A stretch of 64,000 nt of DNA from Polaribacter cellanae (GCF_017569185.1 NZ_CP071869.1:1054001-1118000); one strand, 5' to 3'; positions 42,258-52,477 are shown, counted from the first letter of the stretch. Made by a program: numbers and translations. Notes: a model not told the origin generated them from the sequence alone.

Positions 42258-42683
42258 ATGAAATTTAATAAAATAATCTCAGTAACAGGAAAGTCTGGTT
42301 TGTACCAAGTAGTTTCTCAATCTAAAAACGCAATTATTGTAGAATCTTTAACAGACCAAAAACGTTTGGCAGTGAATGCAACACAAAATGTTAGTTTGTT
42401 AGAAAATATTGCCATTTATACTTTCGAAGAAGACAAACCTTTGTTAGAAGTTTTTAAAGCTATGTACGAAAAAACTGAAGGTAAAGAAGCAATTTCTCAC
42501 AAAGAAAGTGGAAAAAAATTAGAAGCTTTTTTTGCTGAAGTTTTACCAGATTATGATGATGAAAGAGTGTACACTTCGAACATTAAAAAAGTAATTCAAT
42601 GGTTTAACTTATTAGTAAAATCTGGAATGGATTTTACTAAAGTAGAAGCAACTGCTGAAGTTTCTCCCGAAGAAAACGAATAG
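42258..42683 (+). CDS. DUF5606 protein
   Basis: 141 residues. It has a small beta-barrel-like N-terminal part (FNKIISVTGKSGLYQVVSQSKNAIIVESLTDQKRLAVNATQNVSLLENIAIYT) and a helical C-terminal part (EVLPDYDDERVYTSNIKKVIQWFNLLVKSGM). It matches the DUF5606 family of Bacteroidetes, usually located next to def and mazG, as here. Function unknown; the fixed genome position beside translation and nucleotide-hygiene genes suggests housekeeping. Confidence 0.85.
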   Translation: MKFNKIISVTGKSGLYQVVSQSKNAIIVESLTDQKRLAVNATQNVSLLENIAIYTFEEDKPLLEVFKAMYEKTEGKEAISHKESGKKLEAFFAEVLPDYDDERVYTSNIKKVIQWFNLLVKSGMDFTKVEATAEVSPEENE

Positions 42684-42798
42684 AATTTAGTTCTTAGTGG
42701 CAGTTTTCAGTGGCAGTCGCAGTTTATAATTGATAAACGCTGTATTTTTGAAACTTAAAAAATTACATCTTCACGACTTTGCAAGAAAAACCATAAAA

Positions 42799-43578
42799 AT
42801 GAACACAAGAAAACAGCAATTAGCAGCATTTAATCGTTTGTTAGATATTATGGACGAGCTTCGTGAGCAATGTCCTTGGGATAAAAAACAAACTTTAGAA
42901 AGCCTACGTCATTTAACAATCGAAGAGACGTACGAATTGGCTGATGCAATTCTTGATAACGATTTACAAGAGATAAAAAAAGAACTAGGAGACGTTTTAT
43001 TGCATATTGTTTTTTATGCAAAAATCGCTAGTGAGAAAAAATCCTTTGATATTGCAGACGTCGCCAACTCTATTTGCGACAAATTAGTTTCCAGACATCC
43101 ACATATTTATGGAGAAATTAAAGTTAAAAGCGAGGAAGATGTAAAACGAAATTGGGAACAATTAAAACTCAAAGAAGGCAAAAAATCTGTTTTAGAAGGT
43201 GTTCCTAAAAGTTTGCCTGCTGTTGTAAAAGCGAGTAGAATTCAAGAAAAAGTAGCTGGTATTGGTTTCGATTGGGAAAAACCAGAACAAGTTTGGGAAA
43301 AAGTACAAGAAGAACTGGGCGAATTAAACGAAGAAATAAAAGCAGGAAATAAAGAAAACATCGAAAAAGAATTTGGAGACGTTTTATTTTCTATGATAAA
43401 TTACGCTCGTTTTATTGATGTAAATCCAGAAAATGCTTTAGAAAGAACAAATAAGAAGTTTGTAAATCGTTTTCAATATTTAGAAAAAACAGCAAAAAAA
43501 GAAGGTAAAATTCTCTCTGATATGTCTTTAACAGAAATGGATGTTTACTGGGAAAAATCGAAAGAGTTTTTCAAATAA
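42799..43578 (+). CDS. mazG: Nucleoside triphosphate pyrophosphohydrolase MazG
   Basis: 259 residues from the ATG at 42799, which begins at the family start MNTRKQQLAAFNRLLDIMDELREQCPWDKKQT; the 23 upstream open codons start with TTG and overlap a repeat. Two tandem MazG domains: residues about 25-115 with EETYELADAI and ELGDVLLHIVFYA, and about 165-240 with EELGELNEEI and EFGDVLFSMINYARF. The metal-binding EExxE and ExxD motifs are intact in both. It hydrolyses non-canonical NTPs in the cytoplasm. Confidence 0.94.
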   Translation: MNTRKQQLAAFNRLLDIMDELREQCPWDKKQTLESLRHLTIEETYELADAILDNDLQEIKKELGDVLLHIVFYAKIASEKKSFDIADVANSICDKLVSRHPHIYGEIKVKSEEDVKRNWEQLKLKEGKKSVLEGVPKSLPAVVKASRIQEKVAGIGFDWEKPEQVWEKVQEELGELNEEIKAGNKENIEKEFGDVLFSMINYARFIDVNPENALERTNKKFVNRFQYLEKTAKKEGKILSDMSLTEMDVYWEKSKEFFK

Positions 43579-44024
43579 TTATTTTGTAATAAAGTAACAA
43601 TTTATTCATAAAACAAGAATCAATAGCAATGGTTTTTACCCTATTGTATAATGTTTTCAATTAAACATTAACTTTAACCTAACTGCCCTTAAAAAGACTA
43701 AATATTTTGGCTAAAGCCACCTGTAGAGAATATTTATCTGACGTCCAGCTAAAGCTGTACGCAATTGACAAAGCCTTATACCCCCAGATTTATAATTTAA
43801 CTTCCTTCTAAACTATAACTTCTACAAAGAATATTTAAGTTTTCAACTTAACAATTGCTTTTTATATGACACAAAATCATCAAAAAAGGAGTCTTTTTTC
43901 GTTAACCTTTACCTTACTACTTTCTATAGTTTGCAACTGCCTTTTTTTTGATGTAAGTTAGCCTACATTTTTGAAATATTGTAATCTTTCAAATATTAAT
44001 TTTATTCTAAATCAATTCTAAAAA
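43579..44024. other. 446-base gap between mazG and the GH95 gene
   Basis: No full gene is seen. A GGCTAAAGCCACC-type palindromic bit lies near 43709. A 31-codon ORF at 43866-43961 reads like an N-terminal secretion signal (MTQNHQKRSLF, then SLTFTLLLSIVCN) and stops at once. It may be what is left of a lost exported gene. The last 60 bases are the likely promoter region of the GH95 gene. Confidence 0.5.
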
Positions 44025-46460
44025 ATGAATACCAAAAAATCTACCTCTCACTTCATTAAATTATTTGCCATTAGCTTTTTACTTTTTTTATCAGCTTGCC
44101 AAGAATCAGAAAAAAAAGAAGATTACAATTCGCTTAAACTTTGGTACAAACAACCTGCTTTAGCTACAGTAGCAGACAACCATAATGGATGGAAAGACGA
44201 CCCAGAATGGCTAAAATCTTTACCTTTAGGAAATGGCGCTTTAGGTGCAATGGTTTATGGAGATGTAAACAAAGAACGTATTCAACTGAACGAAGAAAGT
44301 ATGTGGTCTGGAAGTTCAAGTGATGATGACAACCCGAAAGCTTATCCAGCGCAAGCGAAAATTAGAAAATTACTTTTTGAAGGAAAATATAAAGAAGCAA
44401 CACTTTTAACACAACAAACTCAAGTTTGTATTGGCAAAGGAAGTGGACATGGAAATGGTGCAGAAGTTCCTTTTGGGTGTTTTCAAACCATGGGAGATTT
44501 ATGGATTGATTTCAATAAAAACAGTAATTATGAAAGTTATAATCGTGAATTAGATTTAGACGATGCTGTTGTTAGAGTGAGCTACAAACAAGATGGTGTA
44601 AACTACAAAAGAGAAATTTTTGTTAGTGAACCAGACCAAGTAATGGTTGTAAAATTAACTGCAGACACACCTGGTAAAATATCGTTTAAAAGCACAATAA
44701 CAAGGCCAGAAAGATTTAAAACTTCAACAAAAGACGACCAATTAATTATGCAAGGTGCACTTTCTGATGGTAAAGGAGGTACAAATTTAGAATACTTAAC
44801 ACGTTTATCTGCCGTAAATAAAAATGGAACTGTTAAATACGAAGGCAAAAATTTAATTGTAGAAAATGCAGATGAAGTTACCTTATATTTAACAGCTTCA
44901 ACAAATTATGTTTTAGAATTTCCTACTTATAAAGGAAGAGATTATAAAAATATTACAGCGACAAATTTACAAAAAGCAAAGAAAACAGCTTATAAAGAGC
45001 TTTTAAGAAGGCACAAAGAAGAATATCAACAATATTACAAAAGAGTCGATTTAAAACTTACTTCAAATGCTTTAGACACCATTCCTACAGATGTTCGCCT
45101 TAAAAATATAAAAGCAAAAAAAGAAGATTTACGTATGGTGGAATTGCTGTTTCAATATGGTAGATATTTATTAATTTCTTCTTCGAGACCAGGAACTTTA
45201 CCTGCAAATTTACAAGGAATTTGGGCAAATAAAATTCAAACTCCTTGGAATGGAGATTTCCATACAGATGTAAATGTTCAAATGAATTATTGGTTGGCAG
45301 AAAGCACCAATTTAGGTGAAATGCATTTACCATTGTTCGATTTAATGGGAACTTTAAAAGAAGCAGGTAAAAGTACAGCAAAAGTACATTACAATGCAAG
45401 TGGCTGGGTTTTACACCCAATTACAAATGCTTGGGGATTTACAGCTCCTGGAGAAGAGTCTAGTTGGGGAATGCATTTGGGTGGTGGTGCTTGGTTAACG
45501 ACACACATTATGGAACATTATTATTATACATTAGATAAAAAGTTCTTAAAAGAAAAGTTTCCTATTTTAAAAACTTCTACTCAGTTTTATTTAGATTGGT
45601 TAATTCCAGATCCAAAAACTGGTAAATTAATTTCTGGACCTTCTGTTTCTCCAGAAAACAGCTTCTTAGCACCAGATGGAAGTAATAGTAAAATTTGTAT
45701 GGGACCTTCTCACGACCAACAAGTAATTTGGCAACTTTTTAAAAATTATATAGATGCTTCCAATGCTTTAGGTATAAATGACGAATTATTACAAAAAGTA
45801 ATAAAAGCGCAACAAAATTTAGCACAAACAAAAATTGGTTCAGATGGACGTTTAATGGAATGGAGAGAAGAATTTAAAGAATTAGAACCCGGTCATAGAC
45901 ATATTTCTCATCTATTTGCATTGCACCCAGGATATCAAATTGATATTGTTAAAACTCCAAAATATGCAGAAGCTGCAAGAAAATCTTTAGATTATAGAAT
46001 TAAAAATGGTGGTGGACACACAGGTTGGAGTGCTGCTTGGTTAATTAACCAATATGCAAGATTGGGCGATGCAGAAAACGCTGAAAAAAGTTTAAATATG
46101 GTTTTATCTAAAAGTGTAAGCCCCAACTTATTTGGCTTGCATCCTCCTTTTCAAATGGATGCAAATTTTGGAACATCAGCAGGAATTGCAGAAATGTTAT
46201 TACAGAGTCAGTCTGGAGAAATTAGATTGTTACCAGCCTTATCAAAAAACTGGAAAAATGGTTATGTAAAAGGATTAAGCGCAAGAGGTGGTTTTGTTGT
46301 TGATATTGATTGGAAAGCAGGAAAATTAGAAAATGTACGTATTTTCTCTAAAAAGGGTGGCTCTTGTATCTTAGAATACAATGGAAAACAAATTGCTTTA
46401 AATACGAAAGCAAATACCGAGTATTTTCCTTTGAAAGATGGAAGAAATTTCGGTGTATAA
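44025..46460 (+). CDS. GH95 alpha-L-fucosidase-family lipoprotein
   Basis: 811 residues with lipoprotein signal FLLFLSAC (Cys about 26). The N-terminal GH95 domain starts LWYKQPA and shows LPLGNGALGAMVYGDVNKERIQLNEESMWSG. The (alpha/alpha)6 barrel includes NLQGIWANKIQTPWNGDFHTDVNVQMNYWLAESTNLGE (about 400-440), and the late part has the usual HPPFQMDANFGTSAGIAEMLLQS. GH95 enzymes remove alpha-1,2-linked fucose (or L-galactose). In the Bifidobacterium enzyme an Asn-x-Asn pair helps catalysis; here the corresponding spot appears to be D415-V-N417. There is no SusC/D pair or sulfatase nearby, so it is not in a recognisable PUL. Confidence 0.92.
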   Translation: MNTKKSTSHFIKLFAISFLLFLSACQESEKKEDYNSLKLWYKQPALATVADNHNGWKDDPEWLKSLPLGNGALGAMVYGDVNKERIQLNEESMWSGSSSDDDNPKAYPAQAKIRKLLFEGKYKEATLLTQQTQVCIGKGSGHGNGAEVPFGCFQTMGDLWIDFNKNSNYESYNRELDLDDAVVRVSYKQDGVNYKREIFVSEPDQVMVVKLTADTPGKISFKSTITRPERFKTSTKDDQLIMQGALSDGKGGTNLEYLTRLSAVNKNGTVKYEGKNLIVENADEVTLYLTASTNYVLEFPTYKGRDYKNITATNLQKAKKTAYKELLRRHKEEYQQYYKRVDLKLTSNALDTIPTDVRLKNIKAKKEDLRMVELLFQYGRYLLISSSRPGTLPANLQGIWANKIQTPWNGDFHTDVNVQMNYWLAESTNLGEMHLPLFDLMGTLKEAGKSTAKVHYNASGWVLHPITNAWGFTAPGEESSWGMHLGGGAWLTTHIMEHYYYTLDKKFLKEKFPILKTSTQFYLDWLIPDPKTGKLISGPSVSPENSFLAPDGSNSKICMGPSHDQQVIWQLFKNYIDASNALGINDELLQKVIKAQQNLAQTKIGSDGRLMEWREEFKELEPGHRHISHLFALHPGYQIDIVKTPKYAEAARKSLDYRIKNGGGHTGWSAAWLINQYARLGDAENAEKSLNMVLSKSVSPNLFGLHPPFQMDANFGTSAGIAEMLLQSQSGEIRLLPALSKNWKNGYVKGLSARGGFVVDIDWKAGKLENVRIFSKKGGSCILEYNGKQIALNTKANTEYFPLKDGRNFGV

Positions 46461-46564
46461 CAGAGAATTAAATATCACTTTTTTTAGATAAAATAAATTT
46501 TATAAAAACGCTTTATACAACTCTTTTAACTCTTTTTTCTGATGAGTTGAACTCTCATCAAAAA

Positions 46565-47239
46565 TTAAAATAATTGATAAAGAGTCGTTAGAATAACACC
46601 TTTCGACTCTTTTAAATTTGTAGCTAACAATTGTTTTTCTCCTTTCACTTTAAAATTAAAAGGAGGTTTTAATAGGTTTAATCCGCTTTGTTTTTTCAGT
46701 CGAATTCCTTGTCCAGAAATAATATCTTCATTGGGAGTAAAATTGCCATTTGGCAAATGTTCTGTTAAAATAATGTATTTAAAATTAGAGAGTTTTGTTA
46801 GTATTTTAGAAATTTCGGTATTAGATAAATGCTGCAATACTTGTCTCAATAAAACACAATCTCCAGAAGGCAAATTATCTTTTGAAATATCTAAACAACG
46901 GAATTCTAGGTTTTCTGCTTTAAATTTCTCTTTATTTCGTTTGATTAAATCTTCAACAATATCAATCGCGAAATATTTCTTAGAAAACTGCACCAATTCT
47001 TTACCTACATTAAAATCGCCACAACCTAAATCGCAAACTACAAGCCGTTTTTCGAAGGAATTTAAAAACAACTTTACAACATCTAAATAGGGATTTACAA
47101 TAGCCAAATTATAAGAACCTTCACCAGAATAAAAATCGGTATTATTATCGCCCCAAAGTTTCATTTTATAGACTTGTTCCATTGCTTTTTTTGTCGGCCA
47201 TGGCTTCTTTTTTTTATGGGTTTCTTTTTTATTGTTCAT
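46565..47239 (-). CDS. SAM-dependent methyltransferase
   Basis: 224 residues. A class I SAM fold with VVCDLGCGDFNVGKEL (motif I, about 66-81), KYFAIDIVEDLI (motif II) and CVLLRQVLQHLSNTEISKIL. The substrate is unknown. The very basic N-terminus (MNNKKETHKKKKPWPTKKAM) resembles the family annotated as class I methyltransferases near polysaccharide loci. It is transcribed alone, convergent with the GH95 gene. Confidence 0.8.
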   Translation of the reverse strand: MNNKKETHKKKKPWPTKKAMEQVYKMKLWGDNNTDFYSGEGSYNLAIVNPYLDVVKLFLNSFEKRLVVCDLGCGDFNVGKELVQFSKKYFAIDIVEDLIKRNKEKFKAENLEFRCLDISKDNLPSGDCVLLRQVLQHLSNTEISKILTKLSNFKYIILTEHLPNGNFTPNEDIISGQGIRLKKQSGLNLLKPPFNFKVKGEKQLLATNLKESKGVILTTLYQLF

Positions 47240-47402
47240 TATAAATACAATCTCTAATTAAACAAACTTACAAATTATAAGTTTTGGGTTTTAAATACAA
47301 ATAATTTGGTTTGTTTCTAAACCTAAAAAAAATACAACTTTGTTGAGTTTTGAAATAAATCTTTAAAACGATATCTTCAATGTTAAGTTAGCCAATCAAA
47401 AA

Positions 47403-47437
47403 AAAAAAGCCTCTTTTTCACAAAAAAAAAGGCTTTT
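47403..47437 (-). terminator. Rho-independent terminator of lon
   Basis: Minus strand: AAAAGCCTTTTTTTTTGTG then AAAAAGAGGCTTTTTTTT, a stem of AAAAGCC with GGCTTTT enclosing a second A/T stem and followed by a long T run. It begins about 25 bases after the lon stop. Confidence 0.75.
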
Positions 47438-47462
47438 CAGTTCAATATAAAAAACTAAAAAC

Positions 47463-49916
47463 TTACACTAATTTCTTAGCATTTTGTACTTTTTGCTTTG
47501 TAAGTGCTATTTCAATTACTTGTTTCATGTCCGAAACATAATGGAATGTAAGACCTTTTAAATAACTTTCGTTTATTTCTAAAATGTCTTTTCTGTTGTC
47601 TTCACAAAGAATTATTTCCTTGATATTTGCTCTTTTAGCAGCTAATATTTTTTCTTTGATTCCACCAACTGGTAATACTTTTCCACGTAACGTAATTTCG
47701 CCAGTCATAGCCAACTTGTTTTTTACTTTTCGCTGTGTATAAGAAGAAACCAAAGAAGTTAACATGGTAATACCTGCACTTGGTCCGTCTTTTGGTGTGG
47801 CACCTTCAGGAACGTGAATATGGACGTTGTATTTTTCCATAGTTTCTGGCTTTATACCAAATTCTTCTGCATTCGATTTTATGTATTGTAAAGCAATGGT
47901 TGCAGATTCTTTCATTACATTTCCTAAATTACCAGTAATGGAAAGCGTTCCTTTTCCTTTCGATAAAATAGATTCTATAAATAAAATATCTCCACCAACG
48001 CTTGTCCATGCTAATCCAGTAACCACACCTGCAACTCCATTATTTTCGTATTTGTCTCTATTTCTTGGAGTTCCCAATATTTTTTCGACATCTTCACTCG
48101 TAATAGAAATGTTGTATTCTTCCTCTAAAGCAATCGATTTTGCCGCAAAACGCACCATTTTTGCTATTTTCTTTTCCAAACCACGAACACCAGATTCTCT
48201 TGTATAGCCTTCTACAATTTGCTCTAACTGTTTTTTGCCAATTTTTAAATGCTCGGTTGATAAACCATGTTCTTTTAATTGCTTTGGCAACAAATGTCTT
48301 TTGGCGATTTCTATTTTTTCTTCAATCGTGTAACCAGTTACATTTATTATTTCCATTCTATCACGCAAAGCCCAAGGGATTTGTCCTAAATTGTTTGCAG
48401 TGGCTATGAAAAGGATTTTCGATAAATCGTAACCAACTTCTAAATAATTGTCGTAAAAAGATTCGTTTTGCTCTGGATCTAAAACCTCTAACATTGCAGA
48501 AGATGGATCTCCTTGATGACTTTGCCCTAACTTGTCTATTTCATCCAACACAAAAACTGGGTTCGAGCTTTCGGCTTTTTTCAAATTCTGAATTAAACGT
48601 CCAGGCATCGCTCCAATATAGGTTTTTCTGTGTCCTCTAATTTCTGCTTCGTCTCGCAAACCTCCTAAAGACATACGAACGTATTTTCTTCCTAAAGCTT
48701 CTGCAACGGATTTTCCTAACGAAGTTTTACCAACTCCTGGAGGTCCGTACAAACATAAAATTGGAGATTTCATATCGTTTCTTAGCTTTAAAACCGCTAA
48801 ATGTTCTATAATTCTGTCTTTTACTTTATCTAAACCAAAATGGTCTCTGTTTAAGATTTTTGTCGCTCTTTTTAAATCGAACTTATCTTTTGTGTATTCG
48901 CCCCAAGGCAATTCTAACAACAATTCTAAATAGCTTCTTTGAACGCCATATTCCGCCATTTGCGGATTCATTCTCTTTAAACGACCTAATTCTTTTTCAA
49001 AAGTTTTCTCAACTTCTTTCGTCCATTTTTTAGCTTTTCCTTTTGTACGCATTTCTTCCAACTCTTGGTCGTTGGAAACACCTCCCAATTCTTCTTGGAT
49101 GGTTTTTAATTGTTGATGTAAATAATATTCTTTTTGTTGTTGGTCTAAATCTTCTCTTGTTTTAGACTGAATATCGTTACGCAATTTTAATTTCTGAAGT
49201 TCTTTGTTTAGGTTTTTTAATGTTAACAATGCACGTTCTTTTAGATTGTCTTTTTCTAAAATTACTTGTTTTTGCAACACACTTAAATCCATATTCGATG
49301 AAATAAAACTCACCAAAAAAGAACTCGATTGAATATTTTTTATCGCAAAAGAAGCTTCTGAAGGCAAAATTGGGTTTTCTTTAATTACTTCTAAAGCTTG
49401 TTCTTTAATAGAATCTATAATTGCTTCAAACTCTTTTTTATCGTTAATAACTTTGTCTTCAAAAGCTTCTTTTACAGTAGCTTTTAAATATGGTTTATCT
49501 TGAATAAGTGTATCAATTTCAAACCGTTTTTTACCCTGAATAATAACAGTTGTGTTTCCATCTGGCATTTTTAAAACACGTAAAATCTGTGCAACAACAC
49601 CAGTTGTATGGATATCTTTTAAACTAGGCTCTTCTACTTCTTCATTTTTTTGTGCAACAACTCCAATAACTTTATCGCCTTTATTAGCATCTTTAATCAA
49701 TTGAATAGATTGATCTCTACCAGCTGTAATTGGAATTACAACTCCCGGAAATAAAACCGTATTTCTTAAAGGTAATATTGGTAAAATTTCTGGAACGCTT
49801 TCGTTATTGATAATTTCTTCATCTTCTGGCGTCATTAAAGGAATTAACTCAGAATCTTCATTTAGCATGCTATGAAGCGACATATTGTCTAATCTCATTA
49901 CTTTTGGTTTGCTCAT
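47463..49916 (-). CDS. lon: ATP-dependent protease Lon
   Basis: 817 residues from the ATG at 49916, the likely start ([21 protein letters not shown] resembles flavobacterial Lon N-termini); 19 more open codons extend upstream. The LON substrate-binding domain ([23 protein letters not shown]) and coiled coil come first. The AAA+ module has Walker [10 protein letters not shown], Walker [12 protein letters not shown] and arginine finger region [11 protein letters not shown]. The Ser-Lys protease domain has the nucleophile in PKDGPSAGI and Lys in [21 protein letters not shown]. It degrades misfolded and regulatory proteins. Confidence 0.95.
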   Translation of the reverse strand: MSKPKVMRLDNMSLHSMLNEDSELIPLMTPEDEEIINNESVPEILPILPLRNTVLFPGVVIPITAGRDQSIQLIKDANKGDKVIGVVAQKNEEVEEPSLKDIHTTGVVAQILRVLKMPDGNTTVIIQGKKRFEIDTLIQDKPYLKATVKEAFEDKVINDKKEFEAIIDSIKEQALEVIKENPILPSEASFAIKNIQSSSFLVSFISSNMDLSVLQKQVILEKDNLKERALLTLKNLNKELQKLKLRNDIQSKTREDLDQQQKEYYLHQQLKTIQEELGGVSNDQELEEMRTKGKAKKWTKEVEKTFEKELGRLKRMNPQMAEYGVQRSYLELLLELPWGEYTKDKFDLKRATKILNRDHFGLDKVKDRIIEHLAVLKLRNDMKSPILCLYGPPGVGKTSLGKSVAEALGRKYVRMSLGGLRDEAEIRGHRKTYIGAMPGRLIQNLKKAESSNPVFVLDEIDKLGQSHQGDPSSAMLEVLDPEQNESFYDNYLEVGYDLSKILFIATANNLGQIPWALRDRMEIINVTGYTIEEKIEIAKRHLLPKQLKEHGLSTEHLKIGKKQLEQIVEGYTRESGVRGLEKKIAKMVRFAAKSIALEEEYNISITSEDVEKILGTPRNRDKYENNGVAGVVTGLAWTSVGGDILFIESILSKGKGTLSITGNLGNVMKESATIALQYIKSNAEEFGIKPETMEKYNVHIHVPEGATPKDGPSAGITMLTSLVSSYTQRKVKNKLAMTGEITLRGKVLPVGGIKEKILAAKRANIKEIILCEDNRKDILEINESYLKGLTFHYVSDMKQVIEIALTKQKVQNAKKLV

Positions 49917-49973
49917 CTTCTTTATATCTGTCATACTGACATTGATTGGTTTATCTAAGATAATCAACATCAA

Positions 49974-50301
49974 ATTTATTTTTATTAAAATATTGATAAT
50001 CAGAATCTTAAAAAACAGACATCTGCTTACCTAAAATTAATAAGACAATTGTTGTGCCAATGTCTATAAAAATTTAAGAATACTTCAACATACAAAACAA
50101 CACTATAAGTTTAACTACTTAAAATACATATTTTAACTGATAAACTTTACAGTTTGATAGTTATTGTAAAGCTATAATAAATAGTAAATGCTTTTATGCT
50201 CAATTATTTTAAGCATTCGCTAAAAATAAAAAGTTTACTTTTATTTTCAGAAAAGTGTCACAAATTAAAGATGGTTTTGTCTTTAACATAGAAACGTTTT
50301 A
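49974..50301. other. 328-base divergent promoter region, lon and ECF sigma
   Basis: No gene is seen. Two perfect short hairpins occur: CTTTACA with TGTAAAG (50145-50171) and AATGCTT with AAGCATT (50187-50217). Neither is followed by a T tract in the sigma direction, so they could be operators or part of a leader. No convincing TTG/TAnnTTTG pair is visible. Confidence 0.4.
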
Positions 50302-50871
50302 TTGGAAACTAATCAACCACATATAACCAACCTTATAGAACGCTGCAAAAAGTCGGACAAAAACGCGCAATTAGAAATTTACAAAGGGTATTACAGAGCC
50401 ATGTACAATGTTTCTTTTCGTATTTTAAAAGATAAATTTGAAGCGGAAGATATCATGCAAGAAGCCTTTTTAACAGTCTTCACAAAAATGCACACCTATA
50501 AAGGTAAAGTTACATTTGGAGCGTGGTTAAAGAGAATTGTTATCAATAAAAGTTTAACACAATTAAAGAAAAATGCAAGATACCAAGAGGTAAAAATGGA
50601 AGTAATTCCTAATGATGATAATGTGCAAGAGGAAACACTTGAATATGCTGGTTTAAAACCTGAAATCGTTTTAAATTGCATGCAAAACTTGAAAGAAAAT
50701 TATAGATTGTTACTAAATTTAAACTTAATTGAAGGCTATGATTATGAAGAAATTGCGCAAATATTAAATTATACCAACGAAAATGTTAGAACTACAGTTT
50801 CGAGAGCTAAGAAAAAATTAAAGCAGGTTTTACTTGCAGAGAATATAAAAACACAAGCATATGGAAGATAA
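50302..50871 (+). CDS. ECF-type RNA polymerase sigma factor
   Basis: 189 residues. Region 2 has EIYKGYYRAMYNVSFRILKDKFEAEDIMQEAFLTVFTKMHTYKGKVTFGAWLKRIVINKSLTQLKK (about 25-90). Region 4 has LNLIEGYDYEEIAQILNYTNENVRTTVSRAKKKLKQVLL (about 138-178). Translation must start at the TTG at 50302: an in-frame stop lies 18 bases upstream, no ATG intervenes, and the next Met would remove the start of region 2. It controls, by inference, the three downstream genes. The next gene overlaps it by 11 bases. Confidence 0.92.
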   Translation: METNQPHITNLIERCKKSDKNAQLEIYKGYYRAMYNVSFRILKDKFEAEDIMQEAFLTVFTKMHTYKGKVTFGAWLKRIVINKSLTQLKKNARYQEVKMEVIPNDDNVQEETLEYAGLKPEIVLNCMQNLKENYRLLLNLNLIEGYDYEEIAQILNYTNENVRTTVSRAKKKLKQVLLAENIKTQAYGR

Positions 50872-51385
50872 ATTAAAACATTTTTTTTCTGAAAATAATT
50901 TCGATTTAAAAGAACCTCATTCTGGGCATTTAGAACGTTTTGAGCGTAAACTGAATCTGCCAAACAAAAAAGCAAAAACTCCTTGGAAATGGTTAAGTGT
51001 GGCTGCGTCTGTAATTTTAGTTTTAGGTTTTTCGTTAGGAAGCAATCACCAAAAAAGACAAATGGATTTGGCAGATGTTTCTCCTAAAATGGAAGAAGTT
51101 CAAAATTACTTTGTTTCCACAATTAATGCCGAAATTAAAACTTTAGAACTCAATAGAAGTTTAGACACAGAAACAATTATAGAAAGTGCTTTGGACGAAT
51201 TAGAGGAATTAGAAGATAATTATAAAATTTTTGTACAAGAACTTACCAAAAATGGAATGCAAAGAAGAGTTATTGCTGCTATGATTAAAAATTACCAAAG
51301 ACGTTTAGATATTTTAGAACGCACCTTACAACAAATCGATAAAATTAAAAATACTAATAACCTAAATAATGAAATTTATATATAA
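50861..51385 (+). CDS. Membrane anchored protein, likely anti-sigma partner
   Basis: 174 residues with one membrane segment (about 44-62, WKWLSVAASVILVLGFSLG) after a basic, Pro-containing stretch. The N-terminal cytosolic part (MEDKLKHFFSENNFDLKEPHSGHLERFERKLN) and a periplasmic helical part (ALDELEELEDNYKIFVQELTKNGMQRRVIAAMIKNYQRRLDILERTLQQI) follow the plan of a membrane anti-sigma factor. No ZAS zinc motif is seen. It overlaps the sigma gene by 11 bases and the next gene by 17 bases. Confidence 0.75.
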   Translation: MEDKLKHFFSENNFDLKEPHSGHLERFERKLNLPNKKAKTPWKWLSVAASVILVLGFSLGSNHQKRQMDLADVSPKMEEVQNYFVSTINAEIKTLELNRSLDTETIIESALDELEELEDNYKIFVQELTKNGMQRRVIAAMIKNYQRRLDILERTLQQIDKIKNTNNLNNEIYI

Positions 51386-52448
51386 AATTACATTCTTATT
51401 GCTTTTTTTTCCACTGATTTCCTCTGCAAATGACAAAGATAAAAAACACGAAAAATCGAAAACAATTACAAAAGAATACAACGTAAATTCAAATGCTTTA
51501 GTTTCTTTAAATAACAAGTATGGCGATTTAAACGTTACTACTTGGGATAAAAATAGAGTAGAAATTGAAGTAAAAATTACAGTAAAAGGAGACGATTTAG
51601 AAGATGTTAAAGAAAAATTAAAATCAATAAATATAGCATTTAATGCCAGCAGTTCTAAAGTAAGTGCAAAAACTACTTTTGGAGAAAAGAAAAGTAGTTG
51701 GTTTTGGTGGAAAAAGAGTAAAAATGTAAACTACAAGATTAACTATATTGTAAAAATGCCAAAAACAAATAGTGTCGATTTAGATAACGATTATGGCAGT
51801 ATTTATTTAGGAAATATTTCTGGATCTGCAGATATTAATTGCGATTATGGAAAAATTATTGTGGGCGAATTGTCTTCTAATGATAATAATATTAATTTAG
51901 ATTACTGTTCTGCTTCTACTATTGCATATATGAAAAGTGGCGATGTAAATATCGATTATTCTAAATTATCGATTGAAAATTCGCAAGACATTAAAGTAAA
52001 TGCAGATTATTCAACTTTAAAGTTCGATAAAGCTGGTGCTATCGATTTTAATGCAGATTATGGTTCTATTACTATAAATGATGCAGAAGATATCAATGGA
52101 AATTCCGATTATGTAAGTCTGCGTTTTGGAACTGTAAGAAAAAACTTAATTATAGATACAGAATATGGTTCGCTTATAGTAAAAAACTTAGTAGAAGGTT
52201 TCGAAAAAGTAGATATCTCTGGACAATATACAGGCATTAAAATTTATGTAGAACCAACAATTTCTTTCAACTTTAAAATAGATTTGCAATATGGAAGTTT
52301 TAAAAGGAATAACGATAAATTAGAACTTACAAAAAGCATTTCCAAATCCACAAAAAAATATTACGAAGGAAAATATGGTAAAGGAAAATCGAGTGGAAAT
52401 TTAAAAATAAATTCTCAATATGGAAGTGTTAGAATTAAAGAAAACTAA
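51369..52448 (+). CDS. Exported beta-solenoid-like protein with DYGS repeats
   Basis: 359 residues with a signal peptide (about 1-20, PLISSAND). It has about 12 tandem repeats of roughly 20 residues, each near a (N/D)xDYGSxxφ core (NKYGDLNV, DNDYGSIYL, NCDYGKIIV, NADYSTLKF, NADYGSITI, NSDYVSLRF, DTEYGSLIV, NSQYGSVRI). This points to a right-handed beta-helix similar to DUF4097 adhesin-like domains. Its role is probably at the cell surface or periplasm; no enzyme motif is seen. It follows the anti-sigma-like gene with overlap, so it is a likely target of that sigma factor. Confidence 0.75.
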   Translation: MKFIYKITFLLLFFPLISSANDKDKKHEKSKTITKEYNVNSNALVSLNNKYGDLNVTTWDKNRVEIEVKITVKGDDLEDVKEKLKSINIAFNASSSKVSAKTTFGEKKSSWFWWKKSKNVNYKINYIVKMPKTNSVDLDNDYGSIYLGNISGSADINCDYGKIIVGELSSNDNNINLDYCSASTIAYMKSGDVNIDYSKLSIENSQDIKVNADYSTLKFDKAGAIDFNADYGSITINDAEDINGNSDYVSLRFGTVRKNLIIDTEYGSLIVKNLVEGFEKVDISGQYTGIKIYVEPTISFNFKIDLQYGSFKRNNDKLELTKSISKSTKKYYEGKYGKGKSSGNLKINSQYGSVRIKEN

Positions 52449-52477
52449 ACAAAATTAATAACCAAAACTAATATATT

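Noticed and set aside
45100-45420. 106-codon minus-strand ORF inside the GH95 gene
   Set aside because: Shadow of the fucosidase frame, covering the catalytic core coded on the plus strand.
46565-47239. A polysaccharide-use locus formed by the GH95 gene and its neighbours
   Set aside because: Neighbours are a generic methyltransferase, lon and mazG; there is no SusC/D, sulfatase or other glycosidase.
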